Below, piece by piece: positions 41,275 to 52,861 of a DNA stretch of 64,000 nt. The stretch is from Kallotenue papyrolyticum (GTDB taxonomy: Bacteria; Chloroflexota; Chloroflexia; Chloroflexales; Kallotenuaceae): assembly GCF_000526415.1 (NCBI RefSeq), contig NZ_JAGA01000001.1, positions 1 through 64,000 on the forward strand, in the 5' to 3' direction. Position numbers and translations under genes: made by a program. The notes beneath the pieces are model-generated. The model was not told where the DNA came from. It did not search any database and saw nothing but the letters and a program-made list of their open reading frames with translations. Every line of letters begins with the position of its first letter. Within the stretch, counting starts at the first letter, position 1.

Positions 41275-42801
41275 TCATGCCTTGATGGGCAGCGGCAGAT
41301 GGTAGAGCTCAGCAAACTTGCTTTCCAGATAGTGCAGGTAGGGTTCGAGCGAGAGGTCACTGCCGGTCACTCGTCGGACCAGCTCAGCAGGCGGATAGGT
41401 GCGGCCATGGCGGTAGATCTGCTCGCGCAGCCAGCCATGCAGTGTGCCAAACTCACCTGCAGCAATTTCGTCCGGGATGCTAGGGTGGGCTTGGACCGCC
41501 GCGCGATAGAAGCCGGCGCTCATGATGTTGCCCAGCGTGTAGCTCTGGAACGCGCCGCCGATCAAGCCGCCGAACCAGTGCACATCCTGCAGCACGCCGT
41601 CGCGATCGTCAGGTGGGGTGATGCCCAGATCGCTCTGGTAGCGCGCGCGCCAGGCTTCGGGCAGATCGCGCACTGCCAGGCGGCCCTCCAGCAGCGCCAG
41701 CTCCAGATCGAAGCGGATGATCACGTGCAGGTTGTAGGTAACTTCATCGGCTTCGGTGCGGATCAGTGAGCGCTCGACCTTGTTGACGGCACGGTAGAAG
41801 GTCTCCAGATCGACATGCGCAAGCTGGCGCGGGAACATGGCCTGCAGCTGGGGATAGAAATAGTGCCAGAACATGCGGCTGCGCGCGATCTGGTTTTCCC
41901 AGAGCCGTGACTGCGACTCGTGCACGCCGCCCGAGGCGCCTTGGGCCAGCGGCGTGCCTTCGTAGGCCGGATCGATGCCCTGTTCGTAGAGCGCGTGCCC
42001 CATTTCGTGCACGGTGGTGAAGAAGGCATAGCGGAAGTCATGCTCGTCCACGCGCGTGGTGATACGCACATCGCCGATCGAGAACCTGGTCATAAAGGGA
42101 TGGTGCGTTTTGTCCTGCCGCCCGCGGCTGAAGTCGTAGCCCATACGCCGGATTGCCAGCTCGCCGAAGGCAAGCTGTTCCGCTTCGGGAAAATGTTGCA
42201 GCACGCACGACTCATCGATCGGCGGCTGAGCGCTGATCGCCTGCACCAGTGGCACCAGCCGTGCGCGCAGCTCAGCGAAGAGCGGACGCAGGCGTGCGAC
42301 AGTCATGCCCTCGTCGGCCTCGTCGATCAACGCGTCGGCGATGTGTTCGTACTCCGGAAAATACTCGGCGTAGCGCCGACTCAGCACCAACGTCCGTTCC
42401 AGGTAGGGTGCGACGGCAGCCCAGTCGTTGCGCGAACGGGCGTCGGCCCAGACCTGATAGGTCGTCGCGGTGTGCTGCGAAAGCTCGGCCACGAAGGCGT
42501 CCGGCAGGCGCGTCGCGCGCTCATAGTCGCGCCGGGCAACGCGCAGCAGGGCAGCATCCTGCTCGGCCAGCGCGTCGGTGCGCGCCTCGAGCGCGTCCAG
42601 CAAGCGGCCCAGGGCCGCATCGGTCTGCTTCTGGTGGATCACATGCGCCAGGGTTGCTGCCTGCCGGGCGCGCGCGGCTGCACCACCGGGCGGCATGTAG
42701 GTGGTTTGATCCCAGTGTAACAATGCTGCAGCAGCTTGCAGATCGCTTATCTCCCGCAGGCGCTGTTTCAGTTCCTGCAGCGCGGTTGATGGGTGTGACA
42801 T
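41275..42801 (-). CDS. Carboxypeptidase Taq family (M32) metallopeptidase
   Basis: A 508-residue zinc carboxypeptidase. The active site HEMGHALYEQGI lies near residue 265 with the third ligand region GVHESQSRLWEN downstream, and the C-terminal EADEVTYNLHVIIRFDLE block is an M32 hallmark. Length is normal for the family (~500). It removes C-terminal residues, with broad specificity, in the cytosol. It stands alone, a short distance from an S41 peptidase on the same strand. Confidence 0.96.
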   Translation of the reverse strand: MSHPSTALQELKQRLREISDLQAAAALLHWDQTTYMPPGGAAARARQAATLAHVIHQKQTDAALGRLLDALEARTDALAEQDAALLRVARRDYERATRLPDAFVAELSQHTATTYQVWADARSRNDWAAVAPYLERTLVLSRRYAEYFPEYEHIADALIDEADEGMTVARLRPLFAELRARLVPLVQAISAQPPIDESCVLQHFPEAEQLAFGELAIRRMGYDFSRGRQDKTHHPFMTRFSIGDVRITTRVDEHDFRYAFFTTVHEMGHALYEQGIDPAYEGTPLAQGASGGVHESQSRLWENQIARSRMFWHYFYPQLQAMFPRQLAHVDLETFYRAVNKVERSLIRTEADEVTYNLHVIIRFDLELALLEGRLAVRDLPEAWRARYQSDLGITPPDDRDGVLQDVHWFGGLIGGAFQSYTLGNIMSAGFYRAAVQAHPSIPDEIAAGEFGTLHGWLREQIYRHGRTYPPAELVRRVTGSDLSLEPYLHYLESKFAELYHLPLPIKA

Positions 42802-42836
42802 AGGTGTTGCTCAAGAACTTTCGACTACGCGTCGCC

Positions 42837-44951
42837 TTAGCGGCTGGTCAGCGCCTGTTCGGCGGCTTCCAGCACTGTGTCGCGATCGCTCAGTACGGTT
42901 TGCTCGGTGATGGGCACACGCTGCGTGGGCTGCACGCCGGTGCCCTCCAGAAAGATGCTGCCGTCGGGCAGCACGAAGCGGCCGGTTGGCACCTGGAGCG
43001 AGATGCCTTCAGGTAGCTGGAACTGGCCGCGGGCGACCTCCGCTTCAACGCCGGCGGTGGGATAGTGCCCGAAGACCTGCATGCCCGGCACCTTGCTGAA
43101 GGCATAGGCTTCCAGCTCGCAGGCGCTGTAGCAGGCCTGATCGACCAGCAGCGCCAGCTTATCGAAGCGATACTGCGTGGTGTTCGGCTCGACGCGTTGC
43201 GGCGGACCCTCCGGCTCGAAGGTGCCGGTCGCATCGCTGAAGTACTGGAGCTGGCCCAGGGTGATGGTCTGATCGGTCAGGAAGCCGGCCAGGCCCAGCG
43301 GTGCACCGCCCGAGTTGCGCCGCAGATCGATGATCACCGCCTCCAGCTCGTTCTGCTGGAAGGTGCGCAGCGCGCGCTCAAACAGGCGGATGATCAGGTT
43401 GAGATCGTCGTAGTTGGAGTTGATGCGCACGTAGCCTACGCCCGACTCACGGATGCTAAATTCGACCGGCAGGGCATTGGGATCGTAATCGCGGTAGGGC
43501 GAGGTGGCCTGCAGACTCTGGAATTCGGGCACTGCCTGGAGCGTGACGGTTTGCGGCGGCGCGCCTGGATTACGGAAGGTGACGCTGGCCTGCGTGCCGA
43601 TCGGCGCGCGCGTCAGGTAGCGCACCTGCTGGTAGCGCCGCGCGAAGTCGGTCGAGAACGGGCCTTCGGGCGGCACCACCTGGCTGACAGCCTGGGCCGT
43701 GGGCTGGTTGTTGAAGGCGGTCACCTCGGCGCCGACGGCAATGCCCGCACGCGCCGCGGGGCCATCGGGCGTGATATCCACCACGATGAAGCGGCCATCA
43801 TCCAGCTCGCGCAGCGCAAAGCCGTAGCCGCCGGCGGCCTGCTCGCGGAAGACCTCGACCGCATAGTCGCCGCCGTTGATGCCGACGTGGCCGTCCTTGA
43901 AGGCCAGTGTGAAATCGAGCAGCGCGCGGTAGAAGGCCTTGGCGTCGCGCTGGCCTTCGGCCTGTTCGATGCGCGGGCGGATCGTGGCGCGCAGCTGATC
44001 CCAATCAGGTGCTTTGTTCGGCACGCCGTTGAAGGCGTACTCGCGGCGCACGATCTCGAACATGCGGTCAAAGGCTTCGGTATAGCTCAGCGCGCTGAAA
44101 TCCTTAACCGCTAGGTCTTCGGGCTCGTACAGCCGCAGCTCCAGCTCGGCCGCGCGTTCGACGGCGAAGGGTTCGCTGTCCAGGTCGATCACCGACCAGC
44201 CCGCCGGCAGCGTCTGCAGCGGATCGTCGTCGGTGAAGAGCAGGCCATCGGTGCCCCAGCCGCTGGGGAAGCGCTGTTGCGCGTCGGGGGCCCAGACCAC
44301 CAGCTTGCCGCCGACGACCTCGTCTTGGCGATTGCTGTCGTTGACGGTCGAGGCCAGATAGGAGGGCCAGCCGCGCGAGCGGTCGTCGCCCTCCGAGAAG
44401 GGGCCACCCGCTAGGTTAGGCCAGTAGGCGACGACAAACACCTGCACCCCGGCATCGCTCTGGTTATCGCGGTCTACATCTACCGGCGTGCCGCGCGGCT
44501 GGGCCGGCAACTGCAGCTCGAACTCGCCATGGCGCTGCTCGGTGTCCAGCCGCAGGTAGCCGAGCGTCTGGCCCGCTACCGGGATTTCCCACTCCTGGTC
44601 GCGCTTCACAAAGCCGTACATGTCCACCAGCGCCACAGCATGCTCGACGTAGTAGGTCGCCAGAATATCGTTGGTGTAGTCGAACACGCCGCGCAGCAGC
44701 ACCGGCTGCTGGCCAGTTGCCGCCGCCGATGGGATGGCTGCCGGCGTGCTAGCCTCCGGCGCGCTAGCCGCGGGCACGGGCGTGGCGCTGACCGCCGTGT
44801 CTGTCGCGGTCGAGGGGGTTGTGGTTGGCCCTGCCGGCTGCACAATGCTGAGTGGATTGCAGGCTGCCAGCACCAGGGCGCTCAGCGCCAGCCCCAGGCT
44901 GAACCGCGCGGCGCGCCGCCCACGGCGGCGCGGTGATAGATTGGGCTTCAT
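42837..44951 (-). CDS. S41 family peptidase, lipoprotein
   Basis: About 704 residues from MKPNLSPRRRGRR. A lipobox (SALVLAACN) follows the signal helix, then a Thr/Pro/Ala-rich linker. The middle has a PDZ-like segment (YGFALRELDDGRFIVVDITPDGPAARAGI). The catalytic domain shows AVIIDLRRNSGGAPLGL and LALLVDQACYSACELEAYAFSKV, where Ser of CYSAC occupies the S41 nucleophile position. A serine protease or tail-specific peptidase at the outer face of the membrane is likely. A longer frame start at 44987 is less good because the lipoprotein signal fits the later ATG. Confidence 0.9.
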   Translation of the reverse strand: MKPNLSPRRRGRRAARFSLGLALSALVLAACNPLSIVQPAGPTTTPSTATDTAVSATPVPAASAPEASTPAAIPSAAATGQQPVLLRGVFDYTNDILATYYVEHAVALVDMYGFVKRDQEWEIPVAGQTLGYLRLDTEQRHGEFELQLPAQPRGTPVDVDRDNQSDAGVQVFVVAYWPNLAGGPFSEGDDRSRGWPSYLASTVNDSNRQDEVVGGKLVVWAPDAQQRFPSGWGTDGLLFTDDDPLQTLPAGWSVIDLDSEPFAVERAAELELRLYEPEDLAVKDFSALSYTEAFDRMFEIVRREYAFNGVPNKAPDWDQLRATIRPRIEQAEGQRDAKAFYRALLDFTLAFKDGHVGINGGDYAVEVFREQAAGGYGFALRELDDGRFIVVDITPDGPAARAGIAVGAEVTAFNNQPTAQAVSQVVPPEGPFSTDFARRYQQVRYLTRAPIGTQASVTFRNPGAPPQTVTLQAVPEFQSLQATSPYRDYDPNALPVEFSIRESGVGYVRINSNYDDLNLIIRLFERALRTFQQNELEAVIIDLRRNSGGAPLGLAGFLTDQTITLGQLQYFSDATGTFEPEGPPQRVEPNTTQYRFDKLALLVDQACYSACELEAYAFSKVPGMQVFGHYPTAGVEAEVARGQFQLPEGISLQVPTGRFVLPDGSIFLEGTGVQPTQRVPITEQTVLSDRDTVLEAAEQALTSR

Positions 44952-45147
44952 AGGACTCTGCTGCTCCTCATCGGGAGTAGGCATCAAGCGGCACGGTGAC
45001 GCATGGCAACCTCAAGCAGTGAGGGGAAACGCATACCTGCAACGAGCCTTGCTCATGTCGGGTCCTGCCGTGGCGCACGATTGCACGACATTGCGTCGTG
45101 GAGTGGAGTATAAACGCCGCTTGCCGACTGGTCAAGCCAGCGCGCGT

Positions 45148-45176
45148 TTGTTGGAAACGGAGCTTTTTGGTATACT
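45148..45176 (+). promoter_or_regulatory. Promoter of secreted paralog 3
   Basis: TTGTTG (45148-45153), a 17-bp spacer and TATACT (45171-45176) lie about 45 bp before the GTG start of the next gene. Confidence 0.6.
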
Positions 45177-45221
45177 CGGCGGCGCCGATCGCTCCTGTTT
45201 GCCACTAGTGGAAGGTGCGCC

Positions 45222-46343
45222 GTGCCCAACCGACGACCGCCCGCGTGTGCAGCCCTGACGCGCTTGTCTCCTGTCCGTCTGTTTGCGTTGCTCACCTGGT
45301 TGGCGATCGTGCCGGCGTTGCTGCCAACGGCAGTTGCGCGCGCGCAGGATGAGCTATGCTTCGACGCACCGGCGATCACCGCCTGCATCAGCGGGCGCTT
45401 CCGCGACGTCTGGGAGGGCAACGGCGGGCTGGCGGTCTTTGGCTATCCGCTCACGCCGGCGCGCCTGGAGACCAACAGCAGCGGCGACACGGTGCTGACG
45501 CAGTGGTTCGAGCGCGCGCGCTTCGAGCTCCATCCGGCTTATCTGCCGCCCTACGATGTGCTGCTGGGGCGGCTGGGCGCCGAGCGCCTGCAGGCTCAGG
45601 GAGAGGATTGGAAGGCGTTGCCCCGCCAGCAGCCGGTGGTGGGTTGCCAGTACTGGGAAGCGACCGGCTTCAACGTGTGTGGCGCCTTTTTGGAGCGCTG
45701 GCGTTCCGCCGGTCTGCGCGCCGATCCAAGCGCGCCGCTGGACGACGCCGCGCGTCTGGCGCTTTGGGGCCTGCCGATCACCGGCGAGCGGCCGCGCGTC
45801 GGCGAGGGAGGCATCGTGCTCGAGCAGTGGTTCGAGCGCGCGCGCTTCGAGCTGCAGCCGGACGGCAGTCTGACGATCGGCCTGCTCGGCCGCGAGCTCC
45901 TGGCAGGGGTCCAGCCTGGGGCGCCCGCGCCGGCACCGGCGGCGCCGGCCCCACCCGCGCCGGAGCCGCCGGTGCCGGTTGCGCCACCGCCCGCGCCGAG
46001 CGCGCCGTTTCCCGAGGTGCCGTGCAACGCCAATGTGCCCGCGCCGGCGGAAGGGCTACAACTGTGGATGGCAACGCCGGAGCCGCGGGGCACCGAGGAC
46101 GCCGTTGCCTGTGTGCGGCTGATCCTTAACGGCGAGGTGGTGCGTGGCGCGCCGGCGATCACCTACCGCTACATCGGCGACGCGCGGATCGCATCGATTC
46201 CGCAGTCTACCGGCAGCGACGGCGTCGCCAGCTTCATCTTCTATGTCGGGGATCTGCCCACGGGACTGCGTGTGCCGGTGGAGGCCAACCTGGTCTATCG
46301 TGGCACGACCTACGTGGCCTGGAGCGCCTTCACCAAGCGATGA
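45222..46343 (+). CDS. Secreted repeat protein, paralog 3 of 3
   Basis: A 373-residue protein with a GTG start after GGAAGG. A signal peptide (LFALLTWLAIVPALLPTAVARA) is followed by two modules as in the other two paralogs (FRDVWEGNGGLAVFGYPLT; TQWFERARFELHPAYLPPYDVLLGRLG). Then come a Pro-Ala-Glu linker of ~45 residues and a C-terminal beta-rich domain with two Cys. About 59 bp around 45470-45528 are identical to the other paralogs. The stop overlaps the DUF983 start as ATGA, so the two are co-translated. Confidence 0.85.
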   Translation: MPNRRPPACAALTRLSPVRLFALLTWLAIVPALLPTAVARAQDELCFDAPAITACISGRFRDVWEGNGGLAVFGYPLTPARLETNSSGDTVLTQWFERARFELHPAYLPPYDVLLGRLGAERLQAQGEDWKALPRQQPVVGCQYWEATGFNVCGAFLERWRSAGLRADPSAPLDDAARLALWGLPITGERPRVGEGGIVLEQWFERARFELQPDGSLTIGLLGRELLAGVQPGAPAPAPAAPAPPAPEPPVPVAPPPAPSAPFPEVPCNANVPAPAEGLQLWMATPEPRGTEDAVACVRLILNGEVVRGAPAITYRYIGDARIASIPQSTGSDGVASFIFYVGDLPTGLRVPVEANLVYRGTTYVAWSAFTKR

Positions 46344-46696
46344 AGCGAGTGCTGCGCGCCCTGTGGGATGGCCTACGGCTGCGCTGTCCGCGCTGCCATC
46401 GCGGGGCGATGTTTGCCTCCTTCTTCAGGATGCGCCGATGCTGTCCTGTCTGTGACATGCCCTTCGAAACCTCCTCGGGCGAGATCACCGGTGGCATGGC
46501 GATCAACACCGTGGTAACCCAGGCGCTGGTGATCATGCTGGCGCTGCTGGGCTGGTTCACCGCGCTGCCGCTGAGCTGGTTGATCCCGGGCATGCTGCTG
46601 ATCGCGATTGGTTTCCCGATCCTCTTCTATCCCGTGTCGCGCGGATTGTGGGCCGGTGTGCTCTATCTGACCGGCGATAACCAGGAGCCGGACTGA
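46340..46696 (+). CDS. DUF983 family membrane protein
   Basis: At 118 residues, an N-terminal zinc-ribbon-like part has two CxxC pairs (LRCPRCHRG; CCPVCDMPFE), followed by two transmembrane helices (VVTQALVIMLALLGWFTALP; LIPGMLLIAIGFPILFYPV). This is the DUF983 layout. The function is unknown; in some bacteria such genes lie near respiratory complexes, which is not the case here. The start overlaps the preceding stop. Confidence 0.9.
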   Translation: MKRVLRALWDGLRLRCPRCHRGAMFASFFRMRRCCPVCDMPFETSSGEITGGMAINTVVTQALVIMLALLGWFTALPLSWLIPGMLLIAIGFPILFYPVSRGLWAGVLYLTGDNQEPD

Positions 46697-46762
46697 GCAG
46701 CGCGCCCTGTGGCACACAACCTGCTTTTGCCGCGGCACGATCAACCCATGAGGAGGTTCGCT

Positions 46763-46987
46763 ATGAGTCAGATCAACGTCACACCACCCAGTGGTGATCG
46801 CTCTGGAAACGCGGGCATCAACTTCCTGGCCGTAGTCATCGGCCTGCTCTTGATTGTGGTGGTGCTCTGGTTCCTGTTCTTTGGCGCGCCCTTCGGCGCT
46901 GGGAATGATGGCGGCGATACCAATATCAACGTCAATCCCCCGACGCAACAGGCCCCCGGCGGAGGCGGTGCCTCGCCCGCACCGTAA
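46763..46987 (+). CDS. Small single-pass membrane protein
   Basis: A 74-residue protein. ATG at 46763 follows GAGGAGG at 6 nt, so an upstream in-frame start is rejected. One transmembrane helix (INFLAVVIGLLLIVVVLWFLFF) is flanked by a short polar N terminus and a Gly/Asn/Pro-rich tail. I know no family function; it is probably a short membrane peptide expressed with or after the DUF983 gene. Confidence 0.75.
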   Translation: MSQINVTPPSGDRSGNAGINFLAVVIGLLLIVVVLWFLFFGAPFGAGNDGGDTNINVNPPTQQAPGGGGASPAP

Positions 46988-47201
46988 CTCTTGGCATGGA
47001 GCACCGGGCGCGCAGGCTCTGCTCTGGGGCCTGCGTTTGTGTTGGCCGCCGGTAGGTGGAATGGGCCCGGCGTTTTGACAGCCCCGCCGGATCGCGCTAG
47101 AATCGCGTGCAGGTGCGCACGCCGCCGATTCGTCTGCCCGATGCCGCGCAGAACGACAGGCTGCTGCGCCTTTTTGCATGAGTCGATCAAGGAGATTCCG
47201 C

Positions 47202-49817
<2,616 letters not shown>

Positions 49818-49837
49818 CGTCCGTTGCGATCACCGGC

Positions 49838-49866
49838 GACGCGGTCAGGGGGTGCCTGACCGCGTC
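49838..49866. terminator. Bidirectional terminator between ppdK and pmbA
   Basis: GACGCGGTCAGG and CCTGACCGCGTC form a perfect 12-bp stem around GGGTG between two convergent genes. There is no U run. Confidence 0.75.
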
Positions 49867-49936
49867 GTACTGTCTGCTGCGCTGGCGGAGCGTGGAGGCG
49901 ACGACTACCGTCTAAAGCGCTCCCGCGTGGGCACGT

Positions 49937-51244
49937 TCAGCGCGCGTCGCTTTCGATCGCCAGCGGCAGCATCAGCGCTAGGCCAGGGCTGTGCTGATTG
50001 GCAAAGCGAACCCAGCGCAACAATGGGTCACGGAGCAGATCGAAAAAGTTGCCGGCGAGCGTGGCTCTGGCGCGCCCAACGAACTCGCCGTCGCGCACCA
50101 GCAGCGCCTGCGAGGTGGCCAGCGAGAAATTGCCGCTGCTGCGATCCTGTGTATGCAGGCCGAGCACGCCCAGCACCAGCAGCGCCTGATCCAGCGTCGC
50201 GCGCAGCGCGCTCCATTCGGTGACGCGTTCGGTTTCGAACAGCACACTCTCTGCGCCTCCCGGCGGCGTGGTTGGCGGCAGCCCTAGGCGCCGCGCGTAC
50301 TTCAGATCGAGGATCGGCTGCCTGAGGTGGCCATGCTCGATGTACACCGTCGGCTGGCTGGGAAGGCCCTCAGCGGTATAGCGGAACGAGGCAATGCCCA
50401 GCGGCTGCCAGGGATCAACGCGTACGGTCAGATCGTCAGCAAACACCTGCCGCTGCGCGTGGAAGTCCTCGATGCGGAAGGGCGATTGGCCGTGGAAGAT
50501 GGCCGCGCCGTTGAGGTTGCCCCAGACAAAAAAGCTCCACAGGCTGTAAGCTACGCGCGGATGGAGCACTACCAGGCGTTGTGCCCGTGGCAGGGCGGGC
50601 GCTGATTGCCGCAGCGCGCGCAGATACTCGCCCGCGCCCGCGAGCTGCGCGTCGATGGCTTCCATGGCCGGTAGCGTACGTTGGGCCAGGCTCTCGCCAA
50701 TCAGCCCGTCGAAGACGGCGGAACAGCCGAAACTGGTGCTGGGTGTCTCCAGCGCCAGGCCCCGCGAGGTGCGCAGCCAGTGCCTGCCCAGGCTGGCGCC
50801 AACCCCGCCGTTGAGCGTGCGCGCCGTGTAACGCCCGGCGATGGCCTGCAGCCGCGCGACAACTTCGAACAGCACGCTGCTGCGCTCCTGGAATAGGGGA
50901 GGAATGTCTGCACTCCACAGCGGCACCTCATGCACCGTCTGCGGGCCGAGAAACTGCGCCGCGTCGGGATCATCGTAGGCGGCCTGCCGCGCGACCTGCA
51001 GCACCTGTTCGATGTTCGCCAGGCTGTTGCCATCCAGATTGCCGCGGCTCAGCCGGCCATCGCGCCACTGCACCAGAAAGTTCCCGCCGGTGGTATGACC
51101 ATAGGCGAAGGGACTGTACACGCTCCCGACATCGTTGTCGCGAATGCCGAGACTGATGCCGCGCCGTTCGCTGAGGCTGATCCGATAATCAATGATATCG
51201 TCAACCCGCCCAAATACGGTTTGAAGGTCATCGATGTAGCTCAT
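49937..51244 (-). CDS. TldD/PmbA family protein, PmbA-like subunit
   Basis: A 435-residue protein of the non-metal-binding partner type: the sequence from MSYIDDLQTVFGRV to the end lacks an HExxxH motif. It has the PmbA-like C-terminal part with HTQDRSSGNFSLATSQALLV. TldD/PmbA heterodimers are zinc proteases that degrade unfolded or modified peptides. It lies 37 bp downstream of the tldD-like gene on the same strand, so the two subunits are co-transcribed. Confidence 0.88.
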   Translation of the reverse strand: MSYIDDLQTVFGRVDDIIDYRISLSERRGISLGIRDNDVGSVYSPFAYGHTTGGNFLVQWRDGRLSRGNLDGNSLANIEQVLQVARQAAYDDPDAAQFLGPQTVHEVPLWSADIPPLFQERSSVLFEVVARLQAIAGRYTARTLNGGVGASLGRHWLRTSRGLALETPSTSFGCSAVFDGLIGESLAQRTLPAMEAIDAQLAGAGEYLRALRQSAPALPRAQRLVVLHPRVAYSLWSFFVWGNLNGAAIFHGQSPFRIEDFHAQRQVFADDLTVRVDPWQPLGIASFRYTAEGLPSQPTVYIEHGHLRQPILDLKYARRLGLPPTTPPGGAESVLFETERVTEWSALRATLDQALLVLGVLGLHTQDRSSGNFSLATSQALLVRDGEFVGRARATLAGNFFDLLRDPLLRWVRFANQHSPGLALMLPLAIESDAR

Positions 51245-51281
51245 GCGCCAGCCTTTCGCAAATCTACCCCTGAAATCGCGA

Positions 51282-52769
51282 TCACCTGCCGCCTACGCGC
51301 ACGGCGGGATGCGGCTCCAGGTAGAGGAAGTAGTGCGAGCCGCCGGAGGAAGGCACGGATTGCCCGGCTTTACCGCAGAAGCCCATCGCGTCGAGCTGTA
51401 GTGGCCCGAAGCCGGCGCGGATCGCCTGGAGCGCAGCCTCGGTCTGGCCGCTGAAGATCGCCGGTTGGAACAGACGCACATCCTCAACGCTCAGTTCCCA
51501 CAGCGCAGCGCAGTTGAAGACGAAATCGCCGCGTGCCGTGCTGACCTGGCCGCCCTTGTAACCAGCCAGGTAGATCACCGGTTGTCCGGCGCGCAGTAGG
51601 CCGGCATTGATCAGCGCAGCGCGCACTCGCTCCGGGGTCTGTTCCTCGAAGTCGCCGCTCAGCTCGTAGGCTTGGGGTAGTTCGATACGGATATTGGTCA
51701 TGCGCGGCACGGGCACGGCGCCGTAGTGCTGCGCGCGCGCAGCATCGATCACGCGCGTACCAGCCCGCTGTGCCGAAAACAGATCTGCTAGCGCCTCTTC
51801 CAGGACCCCATCGCGCATGATGGTCGTCGATGTGCGTGGCAGGCCGTTGGGCGAGAACGGCTGATAGGCGTGATCACCGACGAGTGGCTCGTCGATGATC
51901 GTCACGCCAGGCGCGGCCAGGCGCTCGCCACGCCGAAACACGCCATCGCGACCCAGGATCGAGCTGCGCAGCCCGTCGGTTTCGGCCGCATGGCCGAAGG
52001 CTTCATGCGCCAACCCCTTGGCCATGGCGTAATCCATGACGATCGGATACGCGCCCGCCGGATAGCGCGGCGCGCCGATAAGGCGTTGCGCCGTCTCGGC
52101 GGCAGTGACGGTGCGGGCCATGAGGCGGGTGCGCTCTTCACGGAGCACGCTGTAGCCGGTGCGCGCTAGCGATGCATTGACGGTATGCGTTGCGCCGTGC
52201 TGCCGCGCGGTAATGCTATTGACACAGTAGCCATGTGGCAGCAGGTAGCGTACATCCGTCCCGTCCGAGCGCACAATCCGCCATGTCTCGCGATCGATAT
52301 GGAATAAGGTGCGTACGCTGAGCGCGTGTCCCAGGCGTCGCGTCTCGTGATTGAGCGCTTCGACCAGCCCTTGGACCTGCTCCAAGCTCAGCGCATCGAT
52401 CGGCTCGACCCCGGGCGGCACAACCTCTGCGTGCAAAGGCTCGACCTCGAAGATCGCCGGGTTGCGCTCCAGGCCGGCAGCCGCGGCGGCGCGCAGGCCG
52501 GCGATCGCCGCGCGTAGTGCCTCTTCGGTGTCCGTTGGAGTGAGGCGATCGGTGGCAGCGAAGGCGGTATGCCCCTCGCGATCGAAGACATGCATGCCCA
52601 GCCCTTCGGTCAGCGTAGCGGTTACGCCCTCGACCCGTCCATTAACCGCCGTCACGCTCCGACCGGCAACGCGTTGCAGGCGAGCGATGACATACACCTG
52701 TTGGCGCTGTGCCTCATCCAGCAGATGGGCGAGGAGATCGTCGTGTTCGTTGAGCAGTGTGTGCCTCAT
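51282..52769 (-). CDS. tldD: TldD-like zinc metalloprotease subunit
   Basis: About 495 residues from MRHTLLNEHDDLLAHLL. The metal site HEAFGHAAETDGLRSSILG (HExxxH plus later Cys/Asp ligands) lies near residue 265, and the C-terminal LDAMGFCGKAGQSVPSSGGSHYF is a family signature. It is the catalytic partner of the PmbA-like protein downstream. An upstream in-frame start at 52832 overlaps non-conserved sequence and is rejected. Confidence 0.93.
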   Translation of the reverse strand: MRHTLLNEHDDLLAHLLDEAQRQQVYVIARLQRVAGRSVTAVNGRVEGVTATLTEGLGMHVFDREGHTAFAATDRLTPTDTEEALRAAIAGLRAAAAAGLERNPAIFEVEPLHAEVVPPGVEPIDALSLEQVQGLVEALNHETRRLGHALSVRTLFHIDRETWRIVRSDGTDVRYLLPHGYCVNSITARQHGATHTVNASLARTGYSVLREERTRLMARTVTAAETAQRLIGAPRYPAGAYPIVMDYAMAKGLAHEAFGHAAETDGLRSSILGRDGVFRRGERLAAPGVTIIDEPLVGDHAYQPFSPNGLPRTSTTIMRDGVLEEALADLFSAQRAGTRVIDAARAQHYGAVPVPRMTNIRIELPQAYELSGDFEEQTPERVRAALINAGLLRAGQPVIYLAGYKGGQVSTARGDFVFNCAALWELSVEDVRLFQPAIFSGQTEAALQAIRAGFGPLQLDAMGFCGKAGQSVPSSGGSHYFLYLEPHPAVRVGGR

Positions 52770-52861
52770 CGTCGCCCCCGGTCTCCGTGTTGTCGGCTGT
52801 TTGCTCGCGTAGGGCCGATGCACGCCAACCATGCCTGATCTCCTCCCAGAGCCCCAGGCTG

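Noticed and set aside
43065-44114. A 349-codon plus-strand frame
   Set aside because: Antisense to the S41 peptidase gene.
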